From assembly GCA_947487895.1 (NCBI GenBank), contig CANKYF010000005.1, positions 1 to 64,000 on the forward strand: 64,000 bases of DNA, written 5' to 3'. The notes under the pieces are model-generated. The model worked only from the letters and a program-made list of their open reading frames with translations, did not search any database and was not told the DNA's origin. Each line of letters begins with the position of its first letter. Position 1 is the first letter of the stretch. This DNA comes from an uncultured Flavobacteriaceae bacterium (GTDB lineage: Bacteria; Bacteroidota; Bacteroidia; Flavobacteriales; Flavobacteriaceae). This document shows, piece after piece, positions 16,793-24,614 of the stretch. The position numbers and the translations under genes were made by a program.

Positions 16793-18130
16793 ATGTTTAA
16801 AAAACACCATTTCTTTTTCTTATTTCTAATAAGTTTTTCTTGTTTCTCTCAAAATACAGCTATTCCTGATCCCTATTTTGAACAAGCGCTTATTGATTTA
16901 GGTATTGATAACATTATAGATGGACAAGTAGTAACAGCAAATATTAGTAATATAACTAGTTTAGATGTTTCTGGAAGAAATATTTCAAACCTTACAGGTG
17001 TAGAGAGTTTTACTAATTTAGAAGGTTTGTTTTGTCAAGACAATCAAATTACAACTTTAAATATATCTAATAATTTAGATTTGCAGCAAGTATGGTGTGA
17101 TAATAACCTATTATCTTCATTAGATACATCTCAAAATTCTGAATTACTTTCAATAACCTGTAGTAATAATCAAATAATCTCTTTAGATGTATCAAATAAC
17201 ACCAAACTTAATGTTTTAGTTTGTGATAATAACCTTATATCTACAATTAATTTAATTAGTAACAATACACTTAACAGATTACAATGTGCTGGTAACTTAT
17301 TAACAAATTTAAATATATCTCAAAACCGTGATTTAACAATTTTACACTGCTATAGTAACCAAATTACTACTTTAGATTTAAGTTTGAATAATGACTTAAT
17401 AGAACTAAACTGTAGCGATAATTTTTTAACAGAATTAGATCTATCAAGCAATTCGCAATTAACCATTATTAATTCCAGTTTTAATAATTTATGTGCACTT
17501 AATTTGAAGAATGGGAATAATAATGATATAACTGACTTAAACTTTGTTTCAAATCCTGATTTAACCTGTGTTATTGTAGATTCCCCTAATTCAATTAATT
17601 CTAATTGGCAACCTATATCATTTACTAATTATGTTAGTTCTGCTGAAGAATGTAGCAATCAAATATTAGTTGATGAACTAGATAATTTTGTAGGTATTTC
17701 CTTTTCTTTACCTTCTCTTATAAATGGAATGTATTATACTGAATCTGGAGGAAACGGAACACAACTTTTTCCTGGGCAAGTTATTTTAACTTCTCAAACC
17801 ATTTATATTTATAATAGTGTTAATGATTGTTATTTTAATGAATCTAGTTTTAACATCACTATTTTTTCAGGTGAATATTTAATACCTAAATTCTTTACTC
17901 CAAATAATGATAATTACAATGATACTTGGATCGTTTATGATAGTACGGGTATGTTTACTTCAATAAACATCTTTGATAGATATGGAAAACTACTTAAAAC
18001 TTTATTACCAGATAATTTTGAATGGGATGGAAGATTTAAAGGTAGCCTTATGGAAACAAATGATTACTGGTTTGTTATAAATAGAGATACTAATGTTCCT
18101 TTAAAGGGACATTTCACATTGAAAAGATAA
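16793..18130 (+). CDS. Leucine-rich-repeat protein with T9SS type B sorting domain
   Basis: A secreted surface protein of 445 residues. A signal peptide (FFFLFLISFSCFSQ) is followed by about ten internalin-like leucine-rich repeats (about 50-265) of about 21 residues, with the recurring pattern L-x-x-LxCxxNxITxLDISxN. A middle beta domain with CSNQ and ECSN follows. The last 85 residues (FFTPNNDNYNDTW, INIFDRYGKLL, WDGRFKG, DYWFVI, GHFTLKR) are the type B C-terminal sorting domain used by the type IX secretion system. It is probably co-transcribed with the OmpA gene and may mediate adhesion. Confidence 0.9.
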   Translation: MFKKHHFFFLFLISFSCFSQNTAIPDPYFEQALIDLGIDNIIDGQVVTANISNITSLDVSGRNISNLTGVESFTNLEGLFCQDNQITTLNISNNLDLQQVWCDNNLLSSLDTSQNSELLSITCSNNQIISLDVSNNTKLNVLVCDNNLISTINLISNNTLNRLQCAGNLLTNLNISQNRDLTILHCYSNQITTLDLSLNNDLIELNCSDNFLTELDLSSNSQLTIINSSFNNLCALNLKNGNNNDITDLNFVSNPDLTCVIVDSPNSINSNWQPISFTNYVSSAEECSNQILVDELDNFVGISFSLPSLINGMYYTESGGNGTQLFPGQVILTSQTIYIYNSVNDCYFNESSFNITIFSGEYLIPKFFTPNNDNYNDTWIVYDSTGMFTSINIFDRYGKLLKTLLPDNFEWDGRFKGSLMETNDYWFVINRDTNVPLKGHFTLKR

Positions 18131-18131
18131 A

Positions 18132-18575
18132 CTACATTTTTATCATTTTTATATGTGGGATATTATCTTCTAAATATTCTTCTCCATCAGCTTTAAAACC
18201 TAAATCACTATAAAAATTTTTAAGATATACTTGAGCAGAAATTGTAATTTTATTTGTGCTAAAATTATCTTTTATAGCTTTTATTGAAGCTTCCATTATA
18301 AGCTTTCCGTATTGTTTATCGCGTTTAGTTTCAGCTACTACAACTCTACCAATACTAGCATTTTCAAAATATTCTCCTGATTTAAAAATACGTGTATAAG
18401 CTACTAAAGTTTCATTTTCAAAACCTAAAACATGTAGTGCTTTTTGATCTTTACCATCAATATCTTGGTATACACAATCTTGTTCAACTACAAAAACTTC
18501 ACTTCTTAATTGTAATAGTTTATAAAGTTCTTGAGTTGTTAATTCTTTAAAAGATTTTGTTTTAACGTTTAGCAT
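18132..18575 (-). CDS. elaA: ElaA-like GNAT acetyltransferase
   Basis: The 147-residue GNAT protein starts KTKSFKELTTQELYKLLQLRSEVFVVEQDCVYQD, the hallmark opening of ElaA. It contains the acetyl-CoA loop region RVVVAETKRDKQYGKLIME and the C-terminal FYSDLGFKADGEEYLEDNIPHIKM. The acceptor is unknown in the family. It ends one base before the end of the LRR gene on the other strand and starts 13 bp downstream of rpiB, so the two form an operon. Confidence 0.9.
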   Translation of the reverse strand: MLNVKTKSFKELTTQELYKLLQLRSEVFVVEQDCVYQDIDGKDQKALHVLGFENETLVAYTRIFKSGEYFENASIGRVVVAETKRDKQYGKLIMEASIKAIKDNFSTNKITISAQVYLKNFYSDLGFKADGEEYLEDNIPHIKMIKM

Positions 18576-18588
18576 TTAATATGCTGTT

Positions 18589-19023
18589 TTAACAAGAAAT
18601 AGGAATCTTATCTATACGATTTTGGTGTCTACCTCCTTCAAATTCAGTATTTAAAAAAGTTTCAACCATTACAATAGCTTGTGGTATAGCTGTAAATCTT
18701 GCAGGAATACATAAAATGTTAGCATTATTATGTTCTCTTATTAATTTAACTATCTCTTTGCTCCAACATAAACCAGCACGTATATTTTGGTGTTTATTAG
18801 CTGTCATAGCTACACCATTAGCACTTCCACAAATTAAAATACCGTATGTAGATTTTTTACTTTCAACATCTTCAGCAACTGGGTGCACAAAATCAGCATA
18901 ATCTACACTATCAATTGTATCTGTTCCATGATTAATAACTGTAATACCTTTAGATTTTAAAAACTCAATAATTGCAAATTTATAATCTGTTCCTGCGTGA
19001 TCGTTTCCTATAGAAATAGTCAT
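18589..19023 (-). CDS. rpiB: Ribose 5-phosphate isomerase B
   Basis: RpiB interconverts ribose 5-phosphate and ribulose 5-phosphate in the pentose phosphate pathway. The 144-residue protein opens with SIGNDHAGTDYK (the DHAG signature) and has YADFVHPVAEDV, ICGSANGVAMTANKH (the GSGIG-like phosphate loop) and the C-terminal EGGRHQNRIDKI. The CGSANG loop carries Ala instead of the common Gly, as in many Bacteroidota. The gene faces left, away from the long AT-rich gap. Confidence 0.93.
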   Translation of the reverse strand: MTISIGNDHAGTDYKFAIIEFLKSKGITVINHGTDTIDSVDYADFVHPVAEDVESKKSTYGILICGSANGVAMTANKHQNIRAGLCWSKEIVKLIREHNNANILCIPARFTAIPQAIVMVETFLNTEFEGGRHQNRIDKIPISC

Positions 19024-19771
19024 AATTAAATTAAAATATGTTCATTGCGATTACAAAGGTACTAATTATAACCATTGTGAACTTTACTATTAATTACTTG
19101 TTAATAACTGTTCATTTCTTTCTAAAAAAAATCTTTGCATAATTGGCTTTTTTTTACAATCCATAACATTTAGGTAACATCCAAAATAGTTAATGTAAAC
19201 TTTTGGTTAAGTTATTAGCACTAAAAAGTACATTACTAACCAATATTAAGTAATAATTTTATTAAAAAAATACGTTTAATAAGGTTATTAACAATTGTGA
19301 ATAGTAATTATTATAATCCTAAATTTTAACGCTTTATAATAGTTATTATATGTTCATTTCCTATCAATAATTTTAAATAAGATACTTTTCAAAATAAACC
19401 ATTAAAAAGTTATACCTGTTATTAACATACTATAATAACCATCATTATTTTTTTAAAATTTTAAAAGAAAAAAGTATAATAATATATAATGTGGATAAGT
19501 AAGCTAAATCATTTTTTTTTGATTAAAAATTGGATATAACTTTATGCCAAAAAGTAAAATATATATAGTATAATTAACAGTGACATTTATTAGTTATTAA
19601 AATAAATAGCTTACTTTAATTTACAAGCTTTTTTTATGAATTAAACTTAACAAAACATGAGTTTAATAATAAAAGTGTAGTTTTGTCAAAAATAAATAGT
19701 AATTCTCTCCCTGCCTAGACTATTTAATAACGAAATTTCCTGTACTTTAGGAAATGATTATAAAAATTTAA
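19024..19771. other. Extremely AT-rich 748-bp gap, candidate replication origin
   Basis: No gene is visible in this gap between divergent rpiB and rnr. It holds a perfect DnaA box on the - strand (TGTGGATAA at 19490-19498, i.e. TTATCCACA), a one-mismatch box (TGTGAATAG near 19296) and repeated 9-mers GTTATTAAC or its complement GTTAATAAC (near 19098, 19283 and 19418), with long A/T runs. A TAGTTTTG promoter -7 box for rnr lies at 19678-19685. An origin role is inference; the three parS sites 20 kb away support it. Confidence 0.35.
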
Positions 19772-21967
19772 ATGACAAAAAAGAAAAGAAGAAAATCTAA
19801 CAATAAGATTTCAAACCTTACAAATACTATATTAAGCATCCTAAAAAAAGAACGTAATAATTCTTTTAACTATAAACAAATAGCTGCTAAATTAGGAGTT
19901 AATGATGCAAGTAGTAGAAATCAAATCATAAAAACATTAGCAAAATTAGCAGCAAAAAAGGAAATAGAACAAGTAGATAGAGGTAAATTCAAAGCTATTA
20001 TAAATGCAGAATATTATACTGGTATTTTAGATATGTCTGCTAAAGGATCTGGTTATATTATTACAGATGCTTTTGATGAAGATATATTTATAGCTTCAAA
20101 TAATATAAATAGAGCTTTACATGGTGATGAAGTTGAATTTTATGTATATAAGAGACGCAAAAGAGGAAAGTTAGAAGGTGAAATAACCAATGTATTAAAA
20201 AGAGAAAAAAACGAATATGTTGGTGTTATTCAACTATTTGAAAGATATGCATTTGTAATAGCTGATAATACAAAAATGTATAAAGACATTTTTGTTCCTA
20301 TAAATAAAACATTCAAAGCAGAAGAAGGAGATAAAGTACTGGTTAAAATTGAAGATTGGCCAGAAGATGCAGATTCTCCTTTCGGAAAAGTTGTTAAAGT
20401 ATTAGGTAAACCAGGAGAACATAATACTGAAATTCATGCTATTTTATCAGATTACGGCTTACCTTATGAGTTTCCTTATGAAGTTGAAGATTATACTGAT
20501 AAATTAGATACATCTATAACTGAAGACGAAATATCTAAGCGTAGAGATATGCGTAAAGATTTAACCTTTACTATAGATCCTAAAGATGCTAAAGATTTTG
20601 ATGATGCACTATCATTTACTGTTTTAGAAAATGGTCTCTATGAAATAGGTATTCATATTGCTGATGTATCGCATTATGTAAAAGAAGGAACCGTTTTAGA
20701 TGATGAAGCTTTTAATAGGGCAACATCAGTATATTTAGTAGATAGAGTAGTACCAATGTTACCAGAAGTATTGTCTAATAATGCATGTTCTTTAAGACCT
20801 CACGAAGAAAAATACACATTTTCGGCAGTATTTAAATTAAATGATAAAGCCGAAATTAAAGATCAATGGTTCGGTAGAACAGTCACTTATAGTGATGCAC
20901 GTTTTGCTTATGAAGAAGCGCAAGCAATTATTGAATCTAAAACCAATGAAATACCAGAAGATGTTTCTTTAACAGGAGAAGCTTATAAAGCCGACCAAGC
21001 TATTGCAGATGCAGTTTTAAAATTAGATGAATTAGCTAAAATTATGCGTAATAAACGTATGGTAAATGGTGCTATTTCTTTTGACAAAGTGGAGGTGAAA
21101 TTCAATTTAGATGAAGATAATAATCCAGAAGGTGTTTATTTCAAGACGAGTAAAGATGCTAATAAGCTAATTGAAGAGTTTATGTTATTAGCAAATAGAA
21201 AAGTAGCTGAATTTATAGGTAAGCAAAGCCCAAAGAAGACATTTATCTATAGAGTTCATGATGAGCCTGATGATAGTAAATTAGCAGCATTACAAACTGT
21301 AGTTGGTAGATTTGGTTACAAACTTAACTTTCAAGACAGAAAAAGTGTAACAGCTTCATTAAATAATCTATTAAAAGAAGTAGTTGGAAAAAAAGAGCAA
21401 AATTTAGTAGATACTTTAGCAATAAGAAGTATGAGTAAAGCTGAATATACGACTCATAATATTGGACATTACGGTTTAGCGTTCGATTACTATTCACACT
21501 TTACATCACCAATTAGAAGATATCCAGATGTAATGGCTCATAGATTGCTCCAACATTATTTAGATGGAGGAAAATCTGCCAATGAAGAAGCTTTTGAAGA
21601 AAAGTGTCAACACTCTAGTAATATGGAAAATCTAGCGACAAAAGCAGAGAGAGACTCTATAAAATATATGCAAATACGTTTTATGGAAGATCATAAAGAC
21701 CAAGAATTCTTAGGTGTTATTTCTGGTGTCACAGATTGGGGAATCTATGTGGAGATTATCTCAAATAAATGCGAAGGCATGGTGAGTGTTAGAGATATTA
21801 CAGATGATCAATATGCTTTTGATGAAAGTCAGTTTGCTTTAGTTGGTAGAACTACAAAAAACATATACCAATTAGGAGACGAAGTAGTTGTAAAAGTAAA
21901 AAATACAGATCTTGTTAAAAAACACTTAGATTTTCTTTTAGTAGGAAAAAAAGAAGATTTGGAGTAA
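19772..21967 (+). CDS. rnr: Ribonuclease R
   Basis: RNase R is a 3'-5' exoribonuclease that degrades structured RNA. The 731-residue protein has an N-terminal winged helix (about 12-75, YKQIAAKLGVNDASSRNQI), two cold-shock/OB domains, the RNB catalytic domain with the metal-binding TIDPKDAKDFDDALSF (Asp269 onward), HYGLAFDYYSHFTSPIRRYPD (about 568-590), and a C-terminal S1 domain (GVISGVTDWGIYVEI). The length is usual for Bacteroidota. The gene begins after the AT-rich gap. Confidence 0.95.
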   Translation: MTKKKRRKSNNKISNLTNTILSILKKERNNSFNYKQIAAKLGVNDASSRNQIIKTLAKLAAKKEIEQVDRGKFKAIINAEYYTGILDMSAKGSGYIITDAFDEDIFIASNNINRALHGDEVEFYVYKRRKRGKLEGEITNVLKREKNEYVGVIQLFERYAFVIADNTKMYKDIFVPINKTFKAEEGDKVLVKIEDWPEDADSPFGKVVKVLGKPGEHNTEIHAILSDYGLPYEFPYEVEDYTDKLDTSITEDEISKRRDMRKDLTFTIDPKDAKDFDDALSFTVLENGLYEIGIHIADVSHYVKEGTVLDDEAFNRATSVYLVDRVVPMLPEVLSNNACSLRPHEEKYTFSAVFKLNDKAEIKDQWFGRTVTYSDARFAYEEAQAIIESKTNEIPEDVSLTGEAYKADQAIADAVLKLDELAKIMRNKRMVNGAISFDKVEVKFNLDEDNNPEGVYFKTSKDANKLIEEFMLLANRKVAEFIGKQSPKKTFIYRVHDEPDDSKLAALQTVVGRFGYKLNFQDRKSVTASLNNLLKEVVGKKEQNLVDTLAIRSMSKAEYTTHNIGHYGLAFDYYSHFTSPIRRYPDVMAHRLLQHYLDGGKSANEEAFEEKCQHSSNMENLATKAERDSIKYMQIRFMEDHKDQEFLGVISGVTDWGIYVEIISNKCEGMVSVRDITDDQYAFDESQFALVGRTTKNIYQLGDEVVVKVKNTDLVKKHLDFLLVGKKEDLE

Positions 21968-22012
21968 CAAAAAGTATCTAAATACAACTTATAGATACTT
22001 AAAATATTAATT

Positions 22013-22315
22013 ATGATTTTAACAACTACAGAATCTATTCAAGGGCATAATATTGAAAATTATCTAGGTATAGTTACTGGTGTATGTGTGAGTATGCCAA
22101 AAGTATCGTTAAGCTTTAATATGAAAAAATATTATCAGTCTTATGAAATGCGTGTTACTGAAATAAAAGAAGAAGCTTTTCAAAAACTAAGAGAAAATGC
22201 TAAACAACTAAATGCTAATGCAGTAGTTGGTATTAGTATAGATATAGAAACTCCAGATGCTTCAGGAGTTATATGTGTTTCAGTAACAGGTACTGCTGTT
22301 AAAGTAAGTCACTAG
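22013..22315 (+). CDS. YbjQ/DUF74 family protein
   Basis: A 100-residue protein of the YbjQ family: it opens MILTTTESIQGHNIENYLGIVTG and contains FQKLRENAKQLNANAVVGISIDIE, which are the family hallmarks. These proteins form pentamers and have been named heavy-metal-binding domains, but their function is not settled. It lies 45 bp after rnr and may be read through from it. Confidence 0.88.
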   Translation: MILTTTESIQGHNIENYLGIVTGVCVSMPKVSLSFNMKKYYQSYEMRVTEIKEEAFQKLRENAKQLNANAVVGISIDIETPDASGVICVSVTGTAVKVSH

Positions 22316-22439
22316 TAAATTACCTTTAAAAAAATACGCTAAGCATTTAAATTTCAACTATCAAATAAAAAAGTTTTCTTAAAGTTTATTTATTTCGGAA
22401 TAATTCTTGATAATTTTACGTTCAAATAAAAAACATAAA

Positions 22440-23111
22440 ATGAAACGTCTATTATTACTACTAGTTTTTACCTCATCTTTAGCCTTTTCTCAAAATACTA
22501 TTGAAAGAGAAATAGGAGAATTTAGTGAGTTAAAAGTATATGATTTAATTGATGTAGAACTAATTAAATCTAAACATAACAAGGTTATTATTACAGGTCA
22601 TAACACTAAAAATGTTCTGGTTAATAACAAAAACGGAACATTAAAAATTAAAATGAATTTCAAAGAAATTTTTGATGGCAATAGTGTAAAAGTAAAACTA
22701 TACTATTCGAAAATTGATATTATTGATGTAAATGAAGGCGCAAGTGTACATTCTGAAGATAAGATTAAACAATTTGAAATAGATTTAAAATCTCAAGAAG
22801 GAGGTAAAATAGATGTGAACATAGATGTTAGTTATGCAAATATTAAATCTGTTACAGGAGGTATAGTTAAAGCCTCAGGAAATGCTAAAAGTCAGGATAT
22901 ATCTTTATTAACAGGTGGTGTATACAAAGGAGCTGAATTAATTACTGATAAAACAGAAGTGGCTATTAAAGCTGCAGGAGAAGCTTATGTAAACGCTAAA
23001 GATTTAGTAGATATTAAAATTAGAGCAGGAGGAGATGTCTTTATTTATGGAGAACCAAAAACAGTAAACGAAAGCAAAGTTTTTGGAGGACGAATAAAAC
23101 GAATGAAATAA
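22440..23111 (+). CDS. Secreted head-GIN domain (DUF2807) protein
   Basis: The 223-residue protein has a signal peptide (LLLLLVFTSSLAFSQ) and the DUF2807 pattern: REIGEFSELKVYDLIDVELIK followed by a right-handed beta-helix-like series of short strands (HNTKNVLVNN, NVDVSYANIKSVTGG, SGNAKSQDISLLTGG, IRAGGDVFIYGEP). It is likely a periplasmic or outer-membrane protein with an auto-transporter-like solenoid. I took the ATG at 22440 because the signal peptide starts there (MKRLLLL). A hairpin terminator follows. Confidence 0.88.
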   Translation: MKRLLLLLVFTSSLAFSQNTIEREIGEFSELKVYDLIDVELIKSKHNKVIITGHNTKNVLVNNKNGTLKIKMNFKEIFDGNSVKVKLYYSKIDIIDVNEGASVHSEDKIKQFEIDLKSQEGGKIDVNIDVSYANIKSVTGGIVKASGNAKSQDISLLTGGVYKGAELITDKTEVAIKAAGEAYVNAKDLVDIKIRAGGDVFIYGEPKTVNESKVFGGRIKRMK

Positions 23112-23134
23112 TGTATTAGAAAAGTATAAATTAG

Positions 23135-23162
23135 AAAAAACCACTATTATTAGTGGTTTTTT
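23135..23162 (+). terminator. Rho-independent terminator of the DUF2807 gene
   Basis: Perfect 12-bp stem AAAAAACCACTA / TAGTGGTTTTTT with a TTAT loop, ending in a T-run, 23 bp after the stop codon. It is nearly symmetrical and could work in both directions. Confidence 0.85.
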
Positions 23163-23238
23163 CTTTGTGAATAACTCTATAAATCAATCAGAAAAATCAT
23201 AAAATATTTAGTTACTTTGTATTAAGTTTAGCAAAACT

Positions 23239-23934
23239 ATGTTTGATGATATTTTAACAGCTATTCCTTTTGGTATTGTATTGGCCTTTACTATAGGGCC
23301 AGTGTTTTTTGTGCTATTAGAAACAAGTGCTACCAAAGGATTTAAAAGTGCCTTAATTTTTGATATAGGTGTTATTTTAGCAGATATAATTTTCATTTTA
23401 ATTGCCTTTTTCAGTACTAAAAAACTATTGGTTAGAGTAAAAGATGATCCTAATTTTTTAATTTTTGGAGGTGTATTGTTAATAGTTTATGGTATTATTT
23501 CTTTTGTTAAAACATCAAAATCTTTTAGAGATATTGTTAGAGAATACCATACTGTAGAATTAAAAAAAGGCTATGGTAAATTATTTATAAAAGGGTTCCT
23601 TCTCAATTTTATAAACATAGGTGTACTACTAGGTTGGGTGGTTTTTATTGCATTAGCAAATACACTAACAACCTCTAAACAAGGAGTTATCGTTTTTTTA
23701 AGCACCATCCTTATAACCTATTTATTAGTTGATCTATTAAAAATAGTAGTGGCAAAAAGATTAAAAAATAAACTAACACCTAGATTAATTTTTAAGACAA
23801 AAAAAATAGTTGCTCTGGTAATTTTAGGTTTTGGAATTTTACTTTTAGTTCAAGGATTATTTCCTGAAGCCTATGAGAAGAATAAAGAAAAATTAGAGAA
23901 AATTAATCCTATAAAAGAAAAGCTTTCAGAATAA
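23239..23934 (+). CDS. LysE/RhtB-type amino acid exporter
   Basis: A 231-residue integral membrane protein with six hydrophobic segments and the LysE opening AIPFGIVLAFTIGPVFFVLLETSATKGFKSAL, including the GPVFF motif in TM1. The family exports amino acids or derivatives. The substrate cannot be told from sequence. The C-terminal 20 residues are charged. The stop codon lies within a strong terminator hairpin. Confidence 0.88.
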   Translation: MFDDILTAIPFGIVLAFTIGPVFFVLLETSATKGFKSALIFDIGVILADIIFILIAFFSTKKLLVRVKDDPNFLIFGGVLLIVYGIISFVKTSKSFRDIVREYHTVELKKGYGKLFIKGFLLNFINIGVLLGWVVFIALANTLTTSKQGVIVFLSTILITYLLVDLLKIVVAKRLKNKLTPRLIFKTKKIVALVILGFGILLLVQGLFPEAYEKNKEKLEKINPIKEKLSE

Positions 23935-23954
23935 CCTGAAAGCTTTATTTTTTT
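23920..23954 (+). terminator. Terminator overlapping the lysE-like stop codon
   Basis: AAGCTTTCAG (23920-23929) and CTGAAAGCTT (23936-23945) form a perfect 10-bp stem with a six-base loop containing the TAA, followed by TATTTTTTT. It separates the exporter from the convergent tRNA gene. Confidence 0.85.
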
Positions 23955-23955
23955 G

Positions 23956-24027
23956 AGGCGTCGAGCGGATTCGAACCGCTGTACCAGGTTTTGCAGACCT
24001 GTGCCTAAGCCACTCGGCCACGACGCC
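23956..24027 (-). tRNA. tRNA-Cys (GCA)
   Basis: On the - strand the acceptor arms GGCGTCG/CGACGCC pair exactly, the T arm has the GGTTCGAATCC core, and the anticodon loop carries GCA (complement of 23992-23994) in CTGCAAA. The discriminator base is U, typical of tRNA-Cys. CCA is not encoded. The D loop has GGC-TTA-GGC. The tRNA is convergent with the exporter gene. Confidence 0.95.
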
Positions 24028-24125
24028 TTATATGTTGTTATATGATTTAATATTAAATATTCTTGTGAGGGAGTCAAGATCTTGCTGCAAATGTAAAAAA
24101 AATTATTACTTTTCCTTATTTAAAT

Positions 24126-24488
24126 TTACTTTTTACGTCTATCAGTCATTTTTATCGTTACGTATTCAACATCTCCACCTATTGGAGGGTTAATTTTACT
24201 AACCGAAACAGTGGCTTTTTTAACCAATTTATCTTCGTTAAAAATTCTATTTAAAATACGTTTAGCAACTGTTTCTAATAGTTTAGAAGGAATTGCCATT
24301 TCTTCTTTTATAATTTTATTTAAGAGTACATAATCTACAGTATCACTAAGCTCATCAGTTTTTGCAGAAGTTAGCAAATTAGCTTTTACTTCTAAATCCA
24401 CTCTATAATCACTACCAATTTGTGTTTCTTCTTTTAAACAACCATGATAAGCGTAAACCCTAATATTTTCAACTTTTATTATTCCCAT
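24126..24488 (-). CDS. folB: Dihydroneopterin aldolase
   Basis: FolB cleaves 7,8-dihydroneopterin to 6-hydroxymethyl-dihydropterin in folate synthesis. The 120-residue protein has IRVYAYHGCLKEETQIGSDYRVDLEV, with the conserved YHGC-x-x-EE, the Tyr of VDYVLLNKII, and LLETVAKRIL in the middle and VSKINPPIGGDVEYV near the end. Its length is normal. It is divergent to glnS, with 126 bp between the start codons. Confidence 0.93.
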   Translation of the reverse strand: MGIIKVENIRVYAYHGCLKEETQIGSDYRVDLEVKANLLTSAKTDELSDTVDYVLLNKIIKEEMAIPSKLLETVAKRILNRIFNEDKLVKKATVSVSKINPPIGGDVEYVTIKMTDRRKK

Positions 24489-24550
24489 TGTTATCCAAGT
24501 AAATTAGTCAGAATTTTTAATCTTTATTATGAAGTAATAACTAAAAAGTA

Positions 24551-24584
24551 TTGGGCTAAAATAGCGTGAATTTCCGTAATTTTG
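24551..24584 (+). promoter_or_regulatory. Candidate glnS promoter
   Basis: TTG (24551-24553) and TAATTTTG (24577-24584) match the Bacteroidota -33/-7 boxes with a 23-bp spacer, slightly long. The start codon is 30 bp downstream. Confidence 0.5.
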
Positions 24585-24614
24585 AGGCTTATTTGATAGA
24601 AATACATTTAAAAA

